DNA from: Mesorhizobium amorphae | GTDB taxonomy: Bacteria > Pseudomonadota > Alphaproteobacteria > Rhizobiales > Rhizobiaceae | Direction: 5' to 3' | Length of the DNA stretch: 64,000 nucleotides | NCBI GenBank assembly: GCA_003240775.1 | Contig: QFNI01000015.1 | Location: 1-64,000 of the forward strand | Part shown: positions 41,622 through 50,391 of the stretch, piece after piece | Layout of the letters: the number at the start of each line of letters is the position of its first letter | How positions within the stretch are numbered: the stretch's first letter is position 1 | The notes under the pieces: model-generated | Database searches by the model: none | What the model was told of the DNA's origin: nothing | What the model saw: only the letters and a program-made list of their open reading frames with translations | Made by a program: the position numbers and the translations under genes

Positions 41622-44501
41622 TCACTCCGCGGCTTCCAGACGGCCGGCGATGCGGCGGGACTGCTTGGCTTGCGCGTCGTATTCCTCCTGCCAGTCGCTC
41701 GGGCCGTTGGAGGGCTGTACCTGAACCGCCGTCACCTTGTATTCCGGGCAGTTGGTGGCCCAGTCCGAGAAATCGGTGGTGATCACGTTGGCCTGGGTCA
41801 GCGGGTGGTGGAAGGTGGTGTAGACCACGCCCGGCGACACGCGGTCGGTGATCTTGGCGCGCAGCGTGGTCTCGCCCGCGCGGCTTGCCAGACGCACCCA
41901 GTCGCCGTCGCGCAAACCGCGGTTCTCGGCATCATGCGGATGGATTTCCAGGCGATCCTCCTCGTGCCACAACACGTTGTCGGTGCGCCGGGTCTGGGCG
42001 CCCACATTGTATTGCGACAAGATGCGGCCGGTGGTCAGCAGCAGCGGGAAGCGGGGGCCGGTCTTCTCGTCGGTCGCCACATATTCCGTGCGGATGAACT
42101 TGCCCTTGCCGCGCACGAAGCCGCCCACATGCATGATGGGCGAGCCGAGCGGGGCCTTGTCCGTGCAGGGCCACTGCACCGAACCCATCTCCTCGAGATA
42201 GGCGTAGGAGACCTTGGCAAAGGACGGCGTGGTGGCCGCGATCTCGTCCATGATCTGCGAGGGATGGGCGTAGTTCCAGTTGAGCCCCATCGCCTGCGCG
42301 AGAAGCTGCGTCACTTCCCAGTCGGCATAGCCGTTCTTCGGCGTCATCACGCGGCGGACGCGGTTGATGCGGCGCTCCGCGTTGGTGAAGGTGCCGTCCT
42401 TTTCGAGGAAGGTCGAGCCCGGCAGGAAGACGTGGGCATAGTTGGCCGTCTCGTTCAGGAACAGGTCCTGCACGACGACGCATTCCATGGCCGCCAGGCC
42501 CGCCGCCACGTGCTTGGTGTCGGGATCGGACTGGAGGATGTCCTCGCCCTGCACGTAGATGCCCTTGAAGGTGCCGTCGACGGCGGCATCCAGCATGTTG
42601 GGGATGCGCAGGCCCGGCTCGTCGGAGATCGTGACGCCCCAGAGCTTCTCGAAGATTTCCCGCGTCGGCTCGTCGGAGACGTGGCGGTAGCCCGGCAGCT
42701 CGTGCGGGAAGGAGCCCATGTCGCAGGCGCCCTGCACGTTGTTCTGGCCGCGCAGCGGATTCACGCCGACGCCGGGGCGACCGAGATTGCCGGTGGCCAT
42801 GGCGAGGTTGGCGATGGCCATCACGGTGGTCGAGCCCTGGGAATGCTCGGTGACGCCCAGGCCGTAATAGATCGCGCCGTTTCCGCCCGTCGCATAAAGG
42901 CGCGCGGCTTCCCGCAGCGTCTGGGCGGGAACGCCCGTCAGCTTCTCGGTGGCCTCGGGGCTGTGGCGCTCTTCGGACACGAACTCGGCCCAGTCCTGGA
43001 ACTCGTCCCACTCGCAGCGCTCGCGGATGAAGGCCTCGTCGCAGAGGCCTTCGGTGACGATCACATGGGCGAGCGCGGTCACCACCGCGACGTTGGTGCC
43101 GGGCTTGAGTGCGAGGTGATGATCGGCCTTGATGTGGGCGGACTTCACCATGTCGGTGCGGCGCGGGTCGACCACGATCAGGCGCGCGCCCTGGCGCAGG
43201 CGCTTCTTCAGCCGCGAGGCGAAGACCGGGTGGCCGTCGGTGGGGTTGGCGCCGATGATGATCGCGACGTCCACCTCTTCCACGGAATCGAAGTTCTGCG
43301 TGCCGGCGGACGTGCCGTAGGTCTGGCCGAGCCCGTAGCCGGTCGGCGAGTGGCAGACGCGGGCGCAGGTGTCGACGTTGTTGTTGCGGAAGCCCGCGCG
43401 GATCAGCTTCTGGACGAGGTAGGTCTCCTCGTTGGTGCAGCGCGAGGACGTGATGCCGCCGATGGACTCACGGCCGTACTGGAACTGGATGCGGCGGAAT
43501 TCCTTCGCCACATGATTGAGCGCCTCCTCCCACGACACCTCGCGCCACGGGTCAGAAATCTTCTCGCGCACCATCGGGTTGAGGATGCGGTCGCGGTGGG
43601 TCGAGTAGCCATAGGCGAAGCGGCCCTTGACGCAGGAATGGCCGCGATTGGCTTGGCCGTCCTTCCAAGGCACCATGCGGACGAGCTCCTCGCCGCGCAT
43701 CTCGGCCTTGAACGAGCAGCCCACGCCGCAATAGGCGCAAGTGGTCACCACCGAATGCTCGGGCTGGCCGACCGCGATCACGCTCTTTTCCGTCAGCGTC
43801 GCCGTCGGGCAGGCCTGCACGCAGGCGCCGCAGGACACGCATTCGGAAGCCAGAAACGCCTCGTGCTGGCCGGGCGATACGCGGGAGCCGAAGCCGCGGC
43901 CCTCGATCGTCAGCGCGAACGTGCCCTGCACCTCCTCGCAGGCGCGCACGCAGCGCGAGCAGACGATGCATTTGGACGGGTCATAGGTGAAGTAGGGGTT
44001 GGACTCGTCCTTGGGCAGCCAGTTGAAATTCAGCGCACCGTCCTGCCGCGCCTTCACATGGTTCTCGCCCTCGTAGCCGTAGCGCACGTCGCGCAGGCCA
44101 ACGGCCCCCGCCATGTCCTGCAATTCGCAGTCGCCGTTGGCAGCACAGGTCAGGCAGTCGAGCGGGTGGTCAGAGATGTAGAGTTCCATCACGCCGCGGC
44201 GGATGTCCTTGAGGCGTCCTGTCTGAGTGTGCACCACCATGCCGGGGCCAACCGGCGTGGTGCAGGAGGCGGGCGTGCCCGCGCGGCCCTCGATCTCGAC
44301 CAGACACAGGCGGCAGGAGCCGAAGGCGTCCACCATGTCGGTGGCGCAGAGTTTGGGAACGGAAATGCCCGCTTCCTTGGACGCGCGCATGATCGACGTG
44401 CCCTCGGGCACGGTGACCGTGCGGCCGTCCACCGTCAGCGTGATCAGCTTGTCGGATTTGGCGGCAGGGGTGCCGAAGTCGATTTCGGGAACGAGACCCA
44501 T
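41622..44501 (-). CDS. fdsA: NAD-dependent formate dehydrogenase alpha subunit (Mo-bis-MGD)
   Basis: 959 residues. The N-terminal NuoG-like region has 2Fe-2S cysteines (CRLCLVEIEGRAGTPASC), then CLTCAANGDCELQ and ferredoxin motifs CIVCSRCVRACEEVQG and CVSCGACVQACPTATL. The molybdopterin domain opens with CAYCGVGCSF and CVKGRF (the CxxCxxxC-x27-C cluster). The Mo ligand Cys is in RVCHSPTGYGLG. It oxidises formate to CO2 and passes electrons to FdsB. The gene is separated from fdsB by 173 nt holding two palindromic repeats. Confidence 0.97.
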   Translation of the reverse strand: MGLVPEIDFGTPAAKSDKLITLTVDGRTVTVPEGTSIMRASKEAGISVPKLCATDMVDAFGSCRLCLVEIEGRAGTPASCTTPVGPGMVVHTQTGRLKDIRRGVMELYISDHPLDCLTCAANGDCELQDMAGAVGLRDVRYGYEGENHVKARQDGALNFNWLPKDESNPYFTYDPSKCIVCSRCVRACEEVQGTFALTIEGRGFGSRVSPGQHEAFLASECVSCGACVQACPTATLTEKSVIAVGQPEHSVVTTCAYCGVGCSFKAEMRGEELVRMVPWKDGQANRGHSCVKGRFAYGYSTHRDRILNPMVREKISDPWREVSWEEALNHVAKEFRRIQFQYGRESIGGITSSRCTNEETYLVQKLIRAGFRNNNVDTCARVCHSPTGYGLGQTYGTSAGTQNFDSVEEVDVAIIIGANPTDGHPVFASRLKKRLRQGARLIVVDPRRTDMVKSAHIKADHHLALKPGTNVAVVTALAHVIVTEGLCDEAFIRERCEWDEFQDWAEFVSEERHSPEATEKLTGVPAQTLREAARLYATGGNGAIYYGLGVTEHSQGSTTVMAIANLAMATGNLGRPGVGVNPLRGQNNVQGACDMGSFPHELPGYRHVSDEPTREIFEKLWGVTISDEPGLRIPNMLDAAVDGTFKGIYVQGEDILQSDPDTKHVAAGLAAMECVVVQDLFLNETANYAHVFLPGSTFLEKDGTFTNAERRINRVRRVMTPKNGYADWEVTQLLAQAMGLNWNYAHPSQIMDEIAATTPSFAKVSYAYLEEMGSVQWPCTDKAPLGSPIMHVGGFVRGKGKFIRTEYVATDEKTGPRFPLLLTTGRILSQYNVGAQTRRTDNVLWHEEDRLEIHPHDAENRGLRDGDWVRLASRAGETTLRAKITDRVSPGVVYTTFHHPLTQANVITTDFSDWATNCPEYKVTAVQVQPSNGPSDWQEEYDAQAKQSRRIAGRLEAAE

Positions 44502-44554
44502 GGCTCAAGCCTCCGAGTTGCGCGCGGGAAAGGCCGCCGCGCTGCCGCGATGAT

Positions 44555-44662
44555 ACCCCCACCCCGCACCCCTCTCCCCAAGGGGGAGGGGGATTCTGGA
44601 AGGCAGGGCGCTGGTCCGAATGTCCCCCCTCCCCCCTGAGGGGAGGGTTATGGGGTGGGGGT
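44555..44662. repeat. Inverted pair of palindromic repeats in the fdsB-fdsA gap
   Basis: Copy B (44555-44592) and copy A (44624-44662), with core CCCTCCCCC-TGAG-GGGAGGG plus a GGGGTGGGG flank, point away from each other. This is the opposite arrangement to the pair at 9245-9357. They fill most of the 173-nt gap. Confidence 0.75.
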
Positions 44663-44674
44663 GCACGGCGACGG

Positions 44675-46231
44675 TCATTCGGCTGCCTCCCGCAGGGGCG
44701 CCGGCGCGAAGTCTTCCGGGAAATGCGTCATCGCGCTCATCACCGGATAGGGCGTGAAGCCCCCGAGCGCGCACAACGAGCCAAACTTCATGGTGTTGCA
44801 GAGATCGGCGACCAGCGCCTTGTTCTTTTCGGGCTCGATGCCGGCCGCAACCTTGTCGAGCGTCTCCACGCCGCGCGTCGAGCCGATGCGGCAAGGCGTG
44901 CACTTGCCGCAGGATTCCGCCGCGCAGAACTCCATGGCAAAACGCGCCATGCCGAGCATGTCGGCCGTGTCATCGAAGACGGTGATGCCCGCGTGCCCGA
45001 TCAGCCCGTCGCGGGCGGCGAATGCCTCGTAGTCGAACGGCGTGTCGAAGAGCGCTGGCGGGAAATAGGCGCCGAGCGGCCCGCCCACCTGCACGGCCTT
45101 GACCGGCCGCCCCGTGATTGTGCCGCCGCCGATCCCTTCCACGATCTCGCCGAGCGTCAGCCCGAACGCGGTCTCGTAGAGCCCGCCGTGGCGGACGTTG
45201 CCCGCGATCTGGATCGGGATCGTGCCGCGCGAGCGGCCCATGCCGAAATCCTTGTAGAACTGCGCCCCCCGATCCATCACGATCGGCACGGAAGCGAGCG
45301 AGATCACGTTGTTGATGACCGTCGGCTTGCCGAACAGGCCCTTGTGGGCGGGCAGCGGGGGCTTCGCGCGCACCACGCCGCGCTTGCCTTCAAGGCTGTT
45401 CAGAAGCGCGGTTTCCTCGCCGCACACATATGCGCCTGCGCCCGTGCGGATTTCGATGTCGAAGCTGTTCGCCGTCTCGAGCACGCTGACGCCAAGGACT
45501 TTCGCCGCCCGCGCGATCCGCACCGCGCGCTCCATCACGCGGATGGCATGCGGATATTCCGAGCGGATATAGACGAAGCCCTTGGTGGCGCCCGTCGCGA
45601 TGCCAGCGATGGTCATGCCTTCGATCAGCACGAAGGGGTCGCCCTCCATGATCATGCGATCGGCGAAGGTGCCGCTGTCACCCTCGTCGGCGTTGCAGAC
45701 GATGTATTTGCGGTCATCGACGGCTTCCATCACCGTCTTCCACTTGATGCCTGTCGGAAAGCCCGCGCCGCCACGGCCGCGCAGGCCGGAATCGGTGACT
45801 TCCTTGACGATGTCGGCCGGTGTCATGCCGACCGCGCGCTTGAGGCCCGCGAGACCGCCATGCGCCTCGTAGTCTTCGAGCGAGAGCGGGTCGGTGAGGC
45901 CGCAGCGGGCAAATGTCAGCCGCGTCTGGTTGGCAAGAAAGGGAATGTCGTTGGTGAGCCCGAGCGCAAGCCTGTGCGCGCCGCCCTCGGCCATGCCGGC
46001 GTCGAAGAGGCCCTCCACGTCCTTGTGCGAGACTGGCCCATAGGCCACGCGGCCGGCGGGCGTGTCGACCTCGACCATCGGCTCCAGCCAGAACATCCCG
46101 CGCGAGCCGTTGCGCACGACCTCGGCATCGAGCCCGCGCGCCGCGATCTCGCGCTCGACCGCCTGCGCCACCTTGTCCGCGCCGAGCGACAGCGCGGCCG
46201 AGTCTCCGGGAACGAAGATGCGGGTCTTCAT
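44675..46231 (-). CDS. fdsB: NAD-dependent formate dehydrogenase beta subunit (NuoF-like)
   Basis: 518 residues. A thioredoxin-like N-terminal part is followed by the FMN/NADH site GRGGAGFPTGIKWKTV, CNADEGDSGTFADRMI, GAGAYVCGEETALLNSLEGK, and the 4Fe-4S motif ESCGKCTPCRIGSTRG. It accepts electrons from FdsA and reduces NAD+. The start overlaps the fdsG stop by 4 nt. Confidence 0.96.
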   Translation of the reverse strand: MKTRIFVPGDSAALSLGADKVAQAVEREIAARGLDAEVVRNGSRGMFWLEPMVEVDTPAGRVAYGPVSHKDVEGLFDAGMAEGGAHRLALGLTNDIPFLANQTRLTFARCGLTDPLSLEDYEAHGGLAGLKRAVGMTPADIVKEVTDSGLRGRGGAGFPTGIKWKTVMEAVDDRKYIVCNADEGDSGTFADRMIMEGDPFVLIEGMTIAGIATGATKGFVYIRSEYPHAIRVMERAVRIARAAKVLGVSVLETANSFDIEIRTGAGAYVCGEETALLNSLEGKRGVVRAKPPLPAHKGLFGKPTVINNVISLASVPIVMDRGAQFYKDFGMGRSRGTIPIQIAGNVRHGGLYETAFGLTLGEIVEGIGGGTITGRPVKAVQVGGPLGAYFPPALFDTPFDYEAFAARDGLIGHAGITVFDDTADMLGMARFAMEFCAAESCGKCTPCRIGSTRGVETLDKVAAGIEPEKNKALVADLCNTMKFGSLCALGGFTPYPVMSAMTHFPEDFAPAPLREAAE

Positions 46232-46707
46232 CGGCGCACCTCCGCCAGGATCTCATCGATCTTGTCTGCGTCCAGCCGGCCGATCACCTCGCCATCCAGC
46301 ATCGCCGCCGGCGCGCAGGCGCAGAGCCCAAGGCAGTAAACGGGCTCCAGCGTGACCGAGTCGTCCTTGGCCGTCTCGTGGAAGCCCAAGCCGAGCTTCG
46401 CCTTGATCTCGGCCGCCATCGCATCCCCGCCCATCGACTGGCAGGCTTCCGCGCGGCAGAGCTTGAGCACGTGCCGGCCCGCGGGATGGGTGCGGTAGTC
46501 GTGATAGAAGGTCGCCACGCCATGCGCTTCGGCGCGCGAGATGTTGAGCGCATCCGCCACGATCGGCAGGGTTTCGGGCGGCACGTAGCCGAATTCGTCC
46601 TGCAACCCGTGCAGGATCGGCAGCAGCGGGCCTTCGAGCCCGATATGCGCGTCGATCACGGCGGCCGTCCGGGCCGCCATCTCGGTACCTGCAGGCTGCA
46701 CGGTCAT
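46228..46707 (-). CDS. fdsG: NAD-dependent formate dehydrogenase gamma subunit (NuoE-like)
   Basis: 159 residues; ATG at 46707 with GGGAGGG upstream. A thioredoxin-like 2Fe-2S protein: HGLQDEFGYVPPETLPIVAD, GVATFYHDYRTHPAGRHVLK, then cluster ligands CRAEACQSMGG and CLGLCACAPAAML. First gene of the operon fdsG-fdsB-fdsA-fdhD-fdsD. Upstream there is a 105-nt gap with an ATAG-N7-CTAT dyad before the LysR gene end. Confidence 0.95.
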   Translation of the reverse strand: MTVQPAGTEMAARTAAVIDAHIGLEGPLLPILHGLQDEFGYVPPETLPIVADALNISRAEAHGVATFYHDYRTHPAGRHVLKLCRAEACQSMGGDAMAAEIKAKLGLGFHETAKDDSVTLEPVYCLGLCACAPAAMLDGEVIGRLDADKIDEILAEVRR

Positions 46708-46782
46708 GCAGCGCCCTCCCTAGAATAGCGAGCCTAGGAAAGCAGCGTTGCGCGTCAAGATCAATAACGCCGTTTCGTCGCC

Positions 46783-46801
46783 CGATAGAAAACCCCTATC
46801 G
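46783..46801. promoter_or_regulatory. LysR-type dyad upstream of fdsG
   Basis: CGATAG (46783-46788) and CTATCG (46796-46801) form a perfect inverted repeat with a 7-nt spacer, containing ATAG-N7-CTAT (T-N11-A type). It lies 76-94 nt upstream of the fdsG ATG and just past the end of the LysR gene. Confidence 0.65.
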
Positions 46802-46812
46802 AGACGCGCAAA

Positions 46813-47715
46813 TTAGCGTGTGTTTGTGCCCCATGCCGCCGCAAGCTGGCGGGCGCTGTCTATCAAGGCGGCGACCAGCGGCGTGTGCGGATCGCGCTGT
46901 GCGGCAACCAGCCCGACGAGGTGACTGGCATCGGGCTCGACGATCGGAATGGCACGGATCGGCTCCACCACGCCGAAGGTCTGGGCGAGGTTGAGCGGCA
47001 TCACCGAAGACCAGTGCCCCGTACGCACATGCGAAAACAGAACGGTAAGGGAATTGGATTCGAGCGTCGGCCGCACGGGCGCGCCGGCTTCCGCCAGATG
47101 CTGGTCGATGATGCGGCGGTTCTGCATGTCGGGCGTGAGCAGGCAGAGCGAAAGGTCGGCCACCTCGCGCCAGGAAACGCTGGCCGCATCGGCATGGACG
47201 TTTCCGGCCGCCGTGATCAGCTGGTAGCGCTCGGAATAAAGCGGCACCGAGAGCACCCGGCCCAAGGGCTCGTTGTCGAGATAGGTGATGCCTGCATCCA
47301 CCTCGAAATTGCCGAGCAGCGACAGAATCTCGACAGAGGTGCGCGAAAGCACGGAATAGGTGATGCCGGGATGGCGCAGCGAAAGCGGCGTGGTCAACTC
47401 CGAAACGGTAGCCAAGGCGGTGGGAATCGCTGCGATGCGGATCAGCCCCGAAAGGCCTGAGCGCGCGGCGCGCATCTCCTCCTTCATGGCGCGCGCGTCG
47501 CCCGCGATGCGCGACGCCCAGCCGAGCACCTGCTCGCCTTCGGGCGTCAGGCCCTGGAAGCGCGAGCCACGGTTCACCAGCATCACGCCGAGTTCGCCTT
47601 CCAACCCCTTGATGGCGGCGGAAAGCGTGGGCTGCGTGATGCCCAGCCGCTCGGCCGCGCGCCCGAAATGCCGCTCGCGTGCGAGTGCCAGAAAGAATTC
47701 GAGCTTGTCGATCAC
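46813..47715 (-). CDS. LysR family regulator, probable formate dehydrogenase regulator
   Basis: 300 residues from a GTG at 47715 with CCGGAGG upstream; frames further out are spurious. The N-terminal HTH is MIDKLEFFLALARERHFGRA and ERLGITQPTLSAAIKGLEGE. The effector domain includes LSGLIRIAAIPTALATVSEL. It lies directly upstream of and co-directional with fdsGBA-fdhD-fdsD, the position of fdsR in other bacteria, and a perfect dyad sits between them. The effector (formate or another) is not known from sequence. Confidence 0.88.
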   Translation of the reverse strand: MIDKLEFFLALARERHFGRAAERLGITQPTLSAAIKGLEGELGVMLVNRGSRFQGLTPEGEQVLGWASRIAGDARAMKEEMRAARSGLSGLIRIAAIPTALATVSELTTPLSLRHPGITYSVLSRTSVEILSLLGNFEVDAGITYLDNEPLGRVLSVPLYSERYQLITAAGNVHADAASVSWREVADLSLCLLTPDMQNRRIIDQHLAEAGAPVRPTLESNSLTVLFSHVRTGHWSSVMPLNLAQTFGVVEPIRAIPIVEPDASHLVGLVAAQRDPHTPLVAALIDSARQLAAAWGTNTR

Positions 47716-47839
47716 GAGGGCCTCCGGCCAAGAGCATGGCCGAGCGCCGGAGCGACGGCAAGAAAGTCCGGCGGCGGCAAGGCGGGCTGGCAGCGGGCGG
47801 CGATTGAGATTAGAACCGTTCCAAACTGAGGAGTGGCAC

Positions 47840-49018
47840 GTGGCGGTTTCCAAGGACAGTGTGATCGAGCGCCTTCGCACGGTGCGCGGACCCGATCTCG
47901 AAGGCGACATCGTGAGCCTGGGGCTCGTGTCCGACATCTTCATCGCCGACAACAAGGTGTTCTTTTCCGTCACGGTGCCCGCCGACAAGGCGCGCGAGAT
48001 GGAGCCGCTGCGCGAGGCGGCCGAGCGCGTGGTGAAAGCCATCCCGGGCGTTGCCGGCGCAGTCGTCGCGCTGACCGCCGAGCGCCGCGGCGGCGGCATG
48101 GAGAATGCGCCTCCCCCGCCGCCCAGGCCGCGCCCGCATGCCCACGCCCATGACCACGGGCACAGCCACGCGCCGAGGCCCGCCAGCGCGCCTTCAGGCC
48201 CCCAGGCGCCCAAGCGCGGCGTGCCTGGCGTCGAGCGCATCGTGGCGGTGGCGAGCGGTAAAGGCGGCGTCGGCAAGTCCACCACCGCGGTCAACCTCGC
48301 GCTCGCGCTTGCCGCCACCGGCCTCAAGGTCGGCATCCTCGACGCCGACATCTACGGGCCCTCGCTGCCCCGCCTGCTCGGCCTGTCCGGCAAGCCCGAA
48401 ACGGTGGACGGCCGCGTCATGCAGCCTATGGAGCGTTATGAGCTCAAGGTCATGAGCATGGGCTTCCTGGTGGAAGAGGACACACCCATGATCTGGCGCG
48501 GGCCGATGGTGATGTCCGCCCTTTCCCAGATGCTGCGCGAGGTGAACTGGGGAAGCCTCGACATCCTCGTGGTCGACATGCCGCCGGGCACGGGCGACGC
48601 GCAATTGACCATGGCTCAGCAGGTGCCGCTGGCGGGTGCGGTGATCGTTTCCACCCCGCAGGACCTCGCCCTCATCGACGCGCGCAAGGGCCTCAACATG
48701 TTCCGCCGCGTGGATGTGCCGGTGCTCGGCCTCGTCGAGAACATGAGCTACTTCGTGGCCCCCGACACGGGCAAGCGCTACGATATCTTCGGCCATGGCG
48801 GCGCGCGCGAGGAGGCGGCGCGCCTCGACCTGCCCTTCCTGGGCGAAGTGCCGATCGAGATGCGCATCCGTGAGACTTCGGATGCCGGCGCGCCCGTTGT
48901 GGCGACCGACCCGGACGGCCGCGAGGCCGCGCCCTATCGCGCGATCGCGGCAAAGGTGATCGAGCGCCTGGGCACGACCGACAGCGATCGCGCAGGGCCG
49001 GCCATCATCTTCGAATGA
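47840..49018 (+). CDS. mrp: Mrp/ApbC/NBP35-family Fe-S cluster carrier ATPase
   Basis: 392 residues from a GTG at 47840 with GAGGAG upstream. The N-terminal DUF59/MIP18 domain (ERLRTVRGPDLEGDIVSLGL) is joined by a Pro/His-rich linker (PHAHAHDHGHSHAPRPAS) to the P-loop NTPase: deviant Walker A ASGKGGVGKSTT, ILDADIYGPSLPRLLG, DMPPGTGDAQLT and NMSYFVAPDTGKRYDIFGHG. The last segment normally carries CPxC in Mrp; here it reads VAPDTG, without cysteines. It is involved in Fe-S cluster assembly or transfer in the cytosol. Divergent from the LysR gene. Confidence 0.93.
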   Translation: MAVSKDSVIERLRTVRGPDLEGDIVSLGLVSDIFIADNKVFFSVTVPADKAREMEPLREAAERVVKAIPGVAGAVVALTAERRGGGMENAPPPPPRPRPHAHAHDHGHSHAPRPASAPSGPQAPKRGVPGVERIVAVASGKGGVGKSTTAVNLALALAATGLKVGILDADIYGPSLPRLLGLSGKPETVDGRVMQPMERYELKVMSMGFLVEEDTPMIWRGPMVMSALSQMLREVNWGSLDILVVDMPPGTGDAQLTMAQQVPLAGAVIVSTPQDLALIDARKGLNMFRRVDVPVLGLVENMSYFVAPDTGKRYDIFGHGGAREEAARLDLPFLGEVPIEMRIRETSDAGAPVVATDPDGREAAPYRAIAAKVIERLGTTDSDRAGPAIIFE

Positions 49019-49022
49019 CGCG

Positions 49023-49589
49023 CTAACCCCGCAGCGGCTTCAGCGCTTCCGCCCAGCGGTGAAGCTCGTCCAGCATCTTGGCCAGCGACTTCTCGCTGCG
49101 CTCCTCACCGGTGAACGCGCCGTCCTCACCGATGAAGCTGCGCGCGCCCATGATGCTGACCCCTTCGGGGATCGGCATCACCCCCATGTTGGACAAGAGC
49201 GGCTTCAGGCTTTCGGCCGCGCGCAAGCCGCCGCCGATCCCGCCATAGGACAGGATGCCGGCAGCCTTGTAGGTCCACTCGGAGGCGAGGTAGTCGATGG
49301 CGTTGATCAGGGTCGGCGGCGCGAAATAGTTGTATTCGGGCAGCACGAACACGAAGGCGTCCGCAGCCCTGACACTTTCCGCCCAGCGTTTGGTATGCTC
49401 GCGCTCGTATTTGCCCATCCGGGGGTGGTTCGCCTCGTCGAACAGTGGCAGCTCGAAGGACGCGAGATCCACCAGGCGGCTCGTGAAACGGCCATGCGCC
49501 TCGGCGCGGCGCTGGGCCCAGGCCCCGAGGGCCGGGCCGATGCGGCCGGGCCGCGTGGAAGCGACGATGATGTCGAGGGTGAGGGACAA
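49023..49589 (-). CDS. NADPH-dependent FMN reductase family protein (TTG start)
   Basis: 188 residues from a TTG at 49589 (LSLTLDIIVASTRPGRIGPA) preceded by CGGAG; no ATG fits the family N-terminus. Flavodoxin-like motifs: ASTRPGRIGPALGAWAQRRA, FVLPEYNYFAPPTLINAIDY and SYGGIGGGLRAAESLKPLL. The second FMN-reductase paralogue in the window; its partner is unknown. Convergent with mrp, 4 nt apart. Confidence 0.85.
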   Translation of the reverse strand: MSLTLDIIVASTRPGRIGPALGAWAQRRAEAHGRFTSRLVDLASFELPLFDEANHPRMGKYEREHTKRWAESVRAADAFVFVLPEYNYFAPPTLINAIDYLASEWTYKAAGILSYGGIGGGLRAAESLKPLLSNMGVMPIPEGVSIMGARSFIGEDGAFTGEERSEKSLAKMLDELHRWAEALKPLRG

Positions 49590-49663
49590 GGCGCAGGCTC
49601 CGACTTGAAGGGACGCGAGGCGATATGGGTATCGCCGCCCGTCCTGCCACCCTTTGCGGCCGC

Positions 49664-50233
49664 TCAGATCGGCCGGGTGCCCCAGCCGAGCAGCAGGCAG
49701 TAGCACACCACCGTCACCATCAGCGCGCGGAAGGCGGTCGCCACGAAGCGGTATTTCTTGCGGTTGATGGCCGAAAGCGCATCCACGTTTCCGAGATATT
49801 CGGAGAACAGCCAGTCCGGGTCGTCGCTTCGGCGTGCGTGGAGGAACTTCTCCCGGTTCACCGGCCAACCGCCCCAATAGAGCGAGGTGCCCGTCGCCTT
49901 GTGGTTGCGCGGCAGCACGACCAGGATGGCCGCGATCAGCGAGACGAGCACCGCTCCCGCCAGAAGTGCGGACAGCACCAGCACGACCCGGTCAGCGCCG
50001 TGATAGCGCGCGGGGTCGAACACCGCGCGGCCTTCCGCAGAAGAAACCAGAAACGCCACCATGAAAGTGAAGATGTAGGCCGCCTTTTGGTCGGCGATGC
50101 GGATCTGATCGTAGAAGGTGTCGTTGATCTTCTTGAGATGATCCAGAAAAGCCCTGTCGTCGCTGGACAGCTTGGGCACCTCCGCCACCAGGGGCACCTG
50201 CGCCAGGAGTTCGGGCTTCTCGCGTTCGCTCAT
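49664..50233 (-). CDS. PycTM-like (DUF5706) membrane protein, Pycsar-effector family
   Basis: 189 residues from the ATG at 50233 (MSEREKPELLAQVPLVAEVP), with GGAGGGAAAC upstream. The N-terminal part carries the PycTM/DUF5706 signature: KKINDTFYDQIRIADQKAAY and a TM (IFTFMVAFLVS). A second TM (VVLVLSALLAGAVLVSLIAA) and a third (FRALMVTVVCYCLLLGWG) follow, with a cytosolic loop between them. Proteins of this family are the membrane effectors of the Pycsar cyclic-pyrimidine anti-phage system and are also found outside defence loci. Here no pyrimidine cyclase is adjacent; the divergent neighbours are a FecR-TPR protein and a class III adenylate cyclase. Confidence 0.75.
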   Translation of the reverse strand: MSEREKPELLAQVPLVAEVPKLSSDDRAFLDHLKKINDTFYDQIRIADQKAAYIFTFMVAFLVSSAEGRAVFDPARYHGADRVVLVLSALLAGAVLVSLIAAILVVLPRNHKATGTSLYWGGWPVNREKFLHARRSDDPDWLFSEYLGNVDALSAINRKKYRFVATAFRALMVTVVCYCLLLGWGTRPI

Positions 50234-50321
50234 CGTGTTTCCCTCCACTTTCCGCCCATGCAACGATGCAACACACGGTTGAAACCGACCGCGCTTAGCT
50301 CCGTGCCAGGCCCCGCTCTGC

Positions 50322-50351
50322 TTGACCGGTTTCTTTGCCGGTCTGCATAAA
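50322..50351 (+). promoter_or_regulatory. Promoter with embedded operator-like dyad for the FecR gene
   Basis: TTGACC (50322-50327) and CATAAA (50346-50351) are spaced 18 nt apart. GACCGG-N8-CCGGTC (50324-50343) is a perfect inverted repeat filling the spacer. The predicted transcript would begin near 50358, downstream of a TTG at 50335 and upstream of the preferred GTG at 50392. Confidence 0.5.
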
Positions 50352-50391
50352 AGGACGGGGACACGGCAGACAACGAAAAAAGGTTGCGGGC

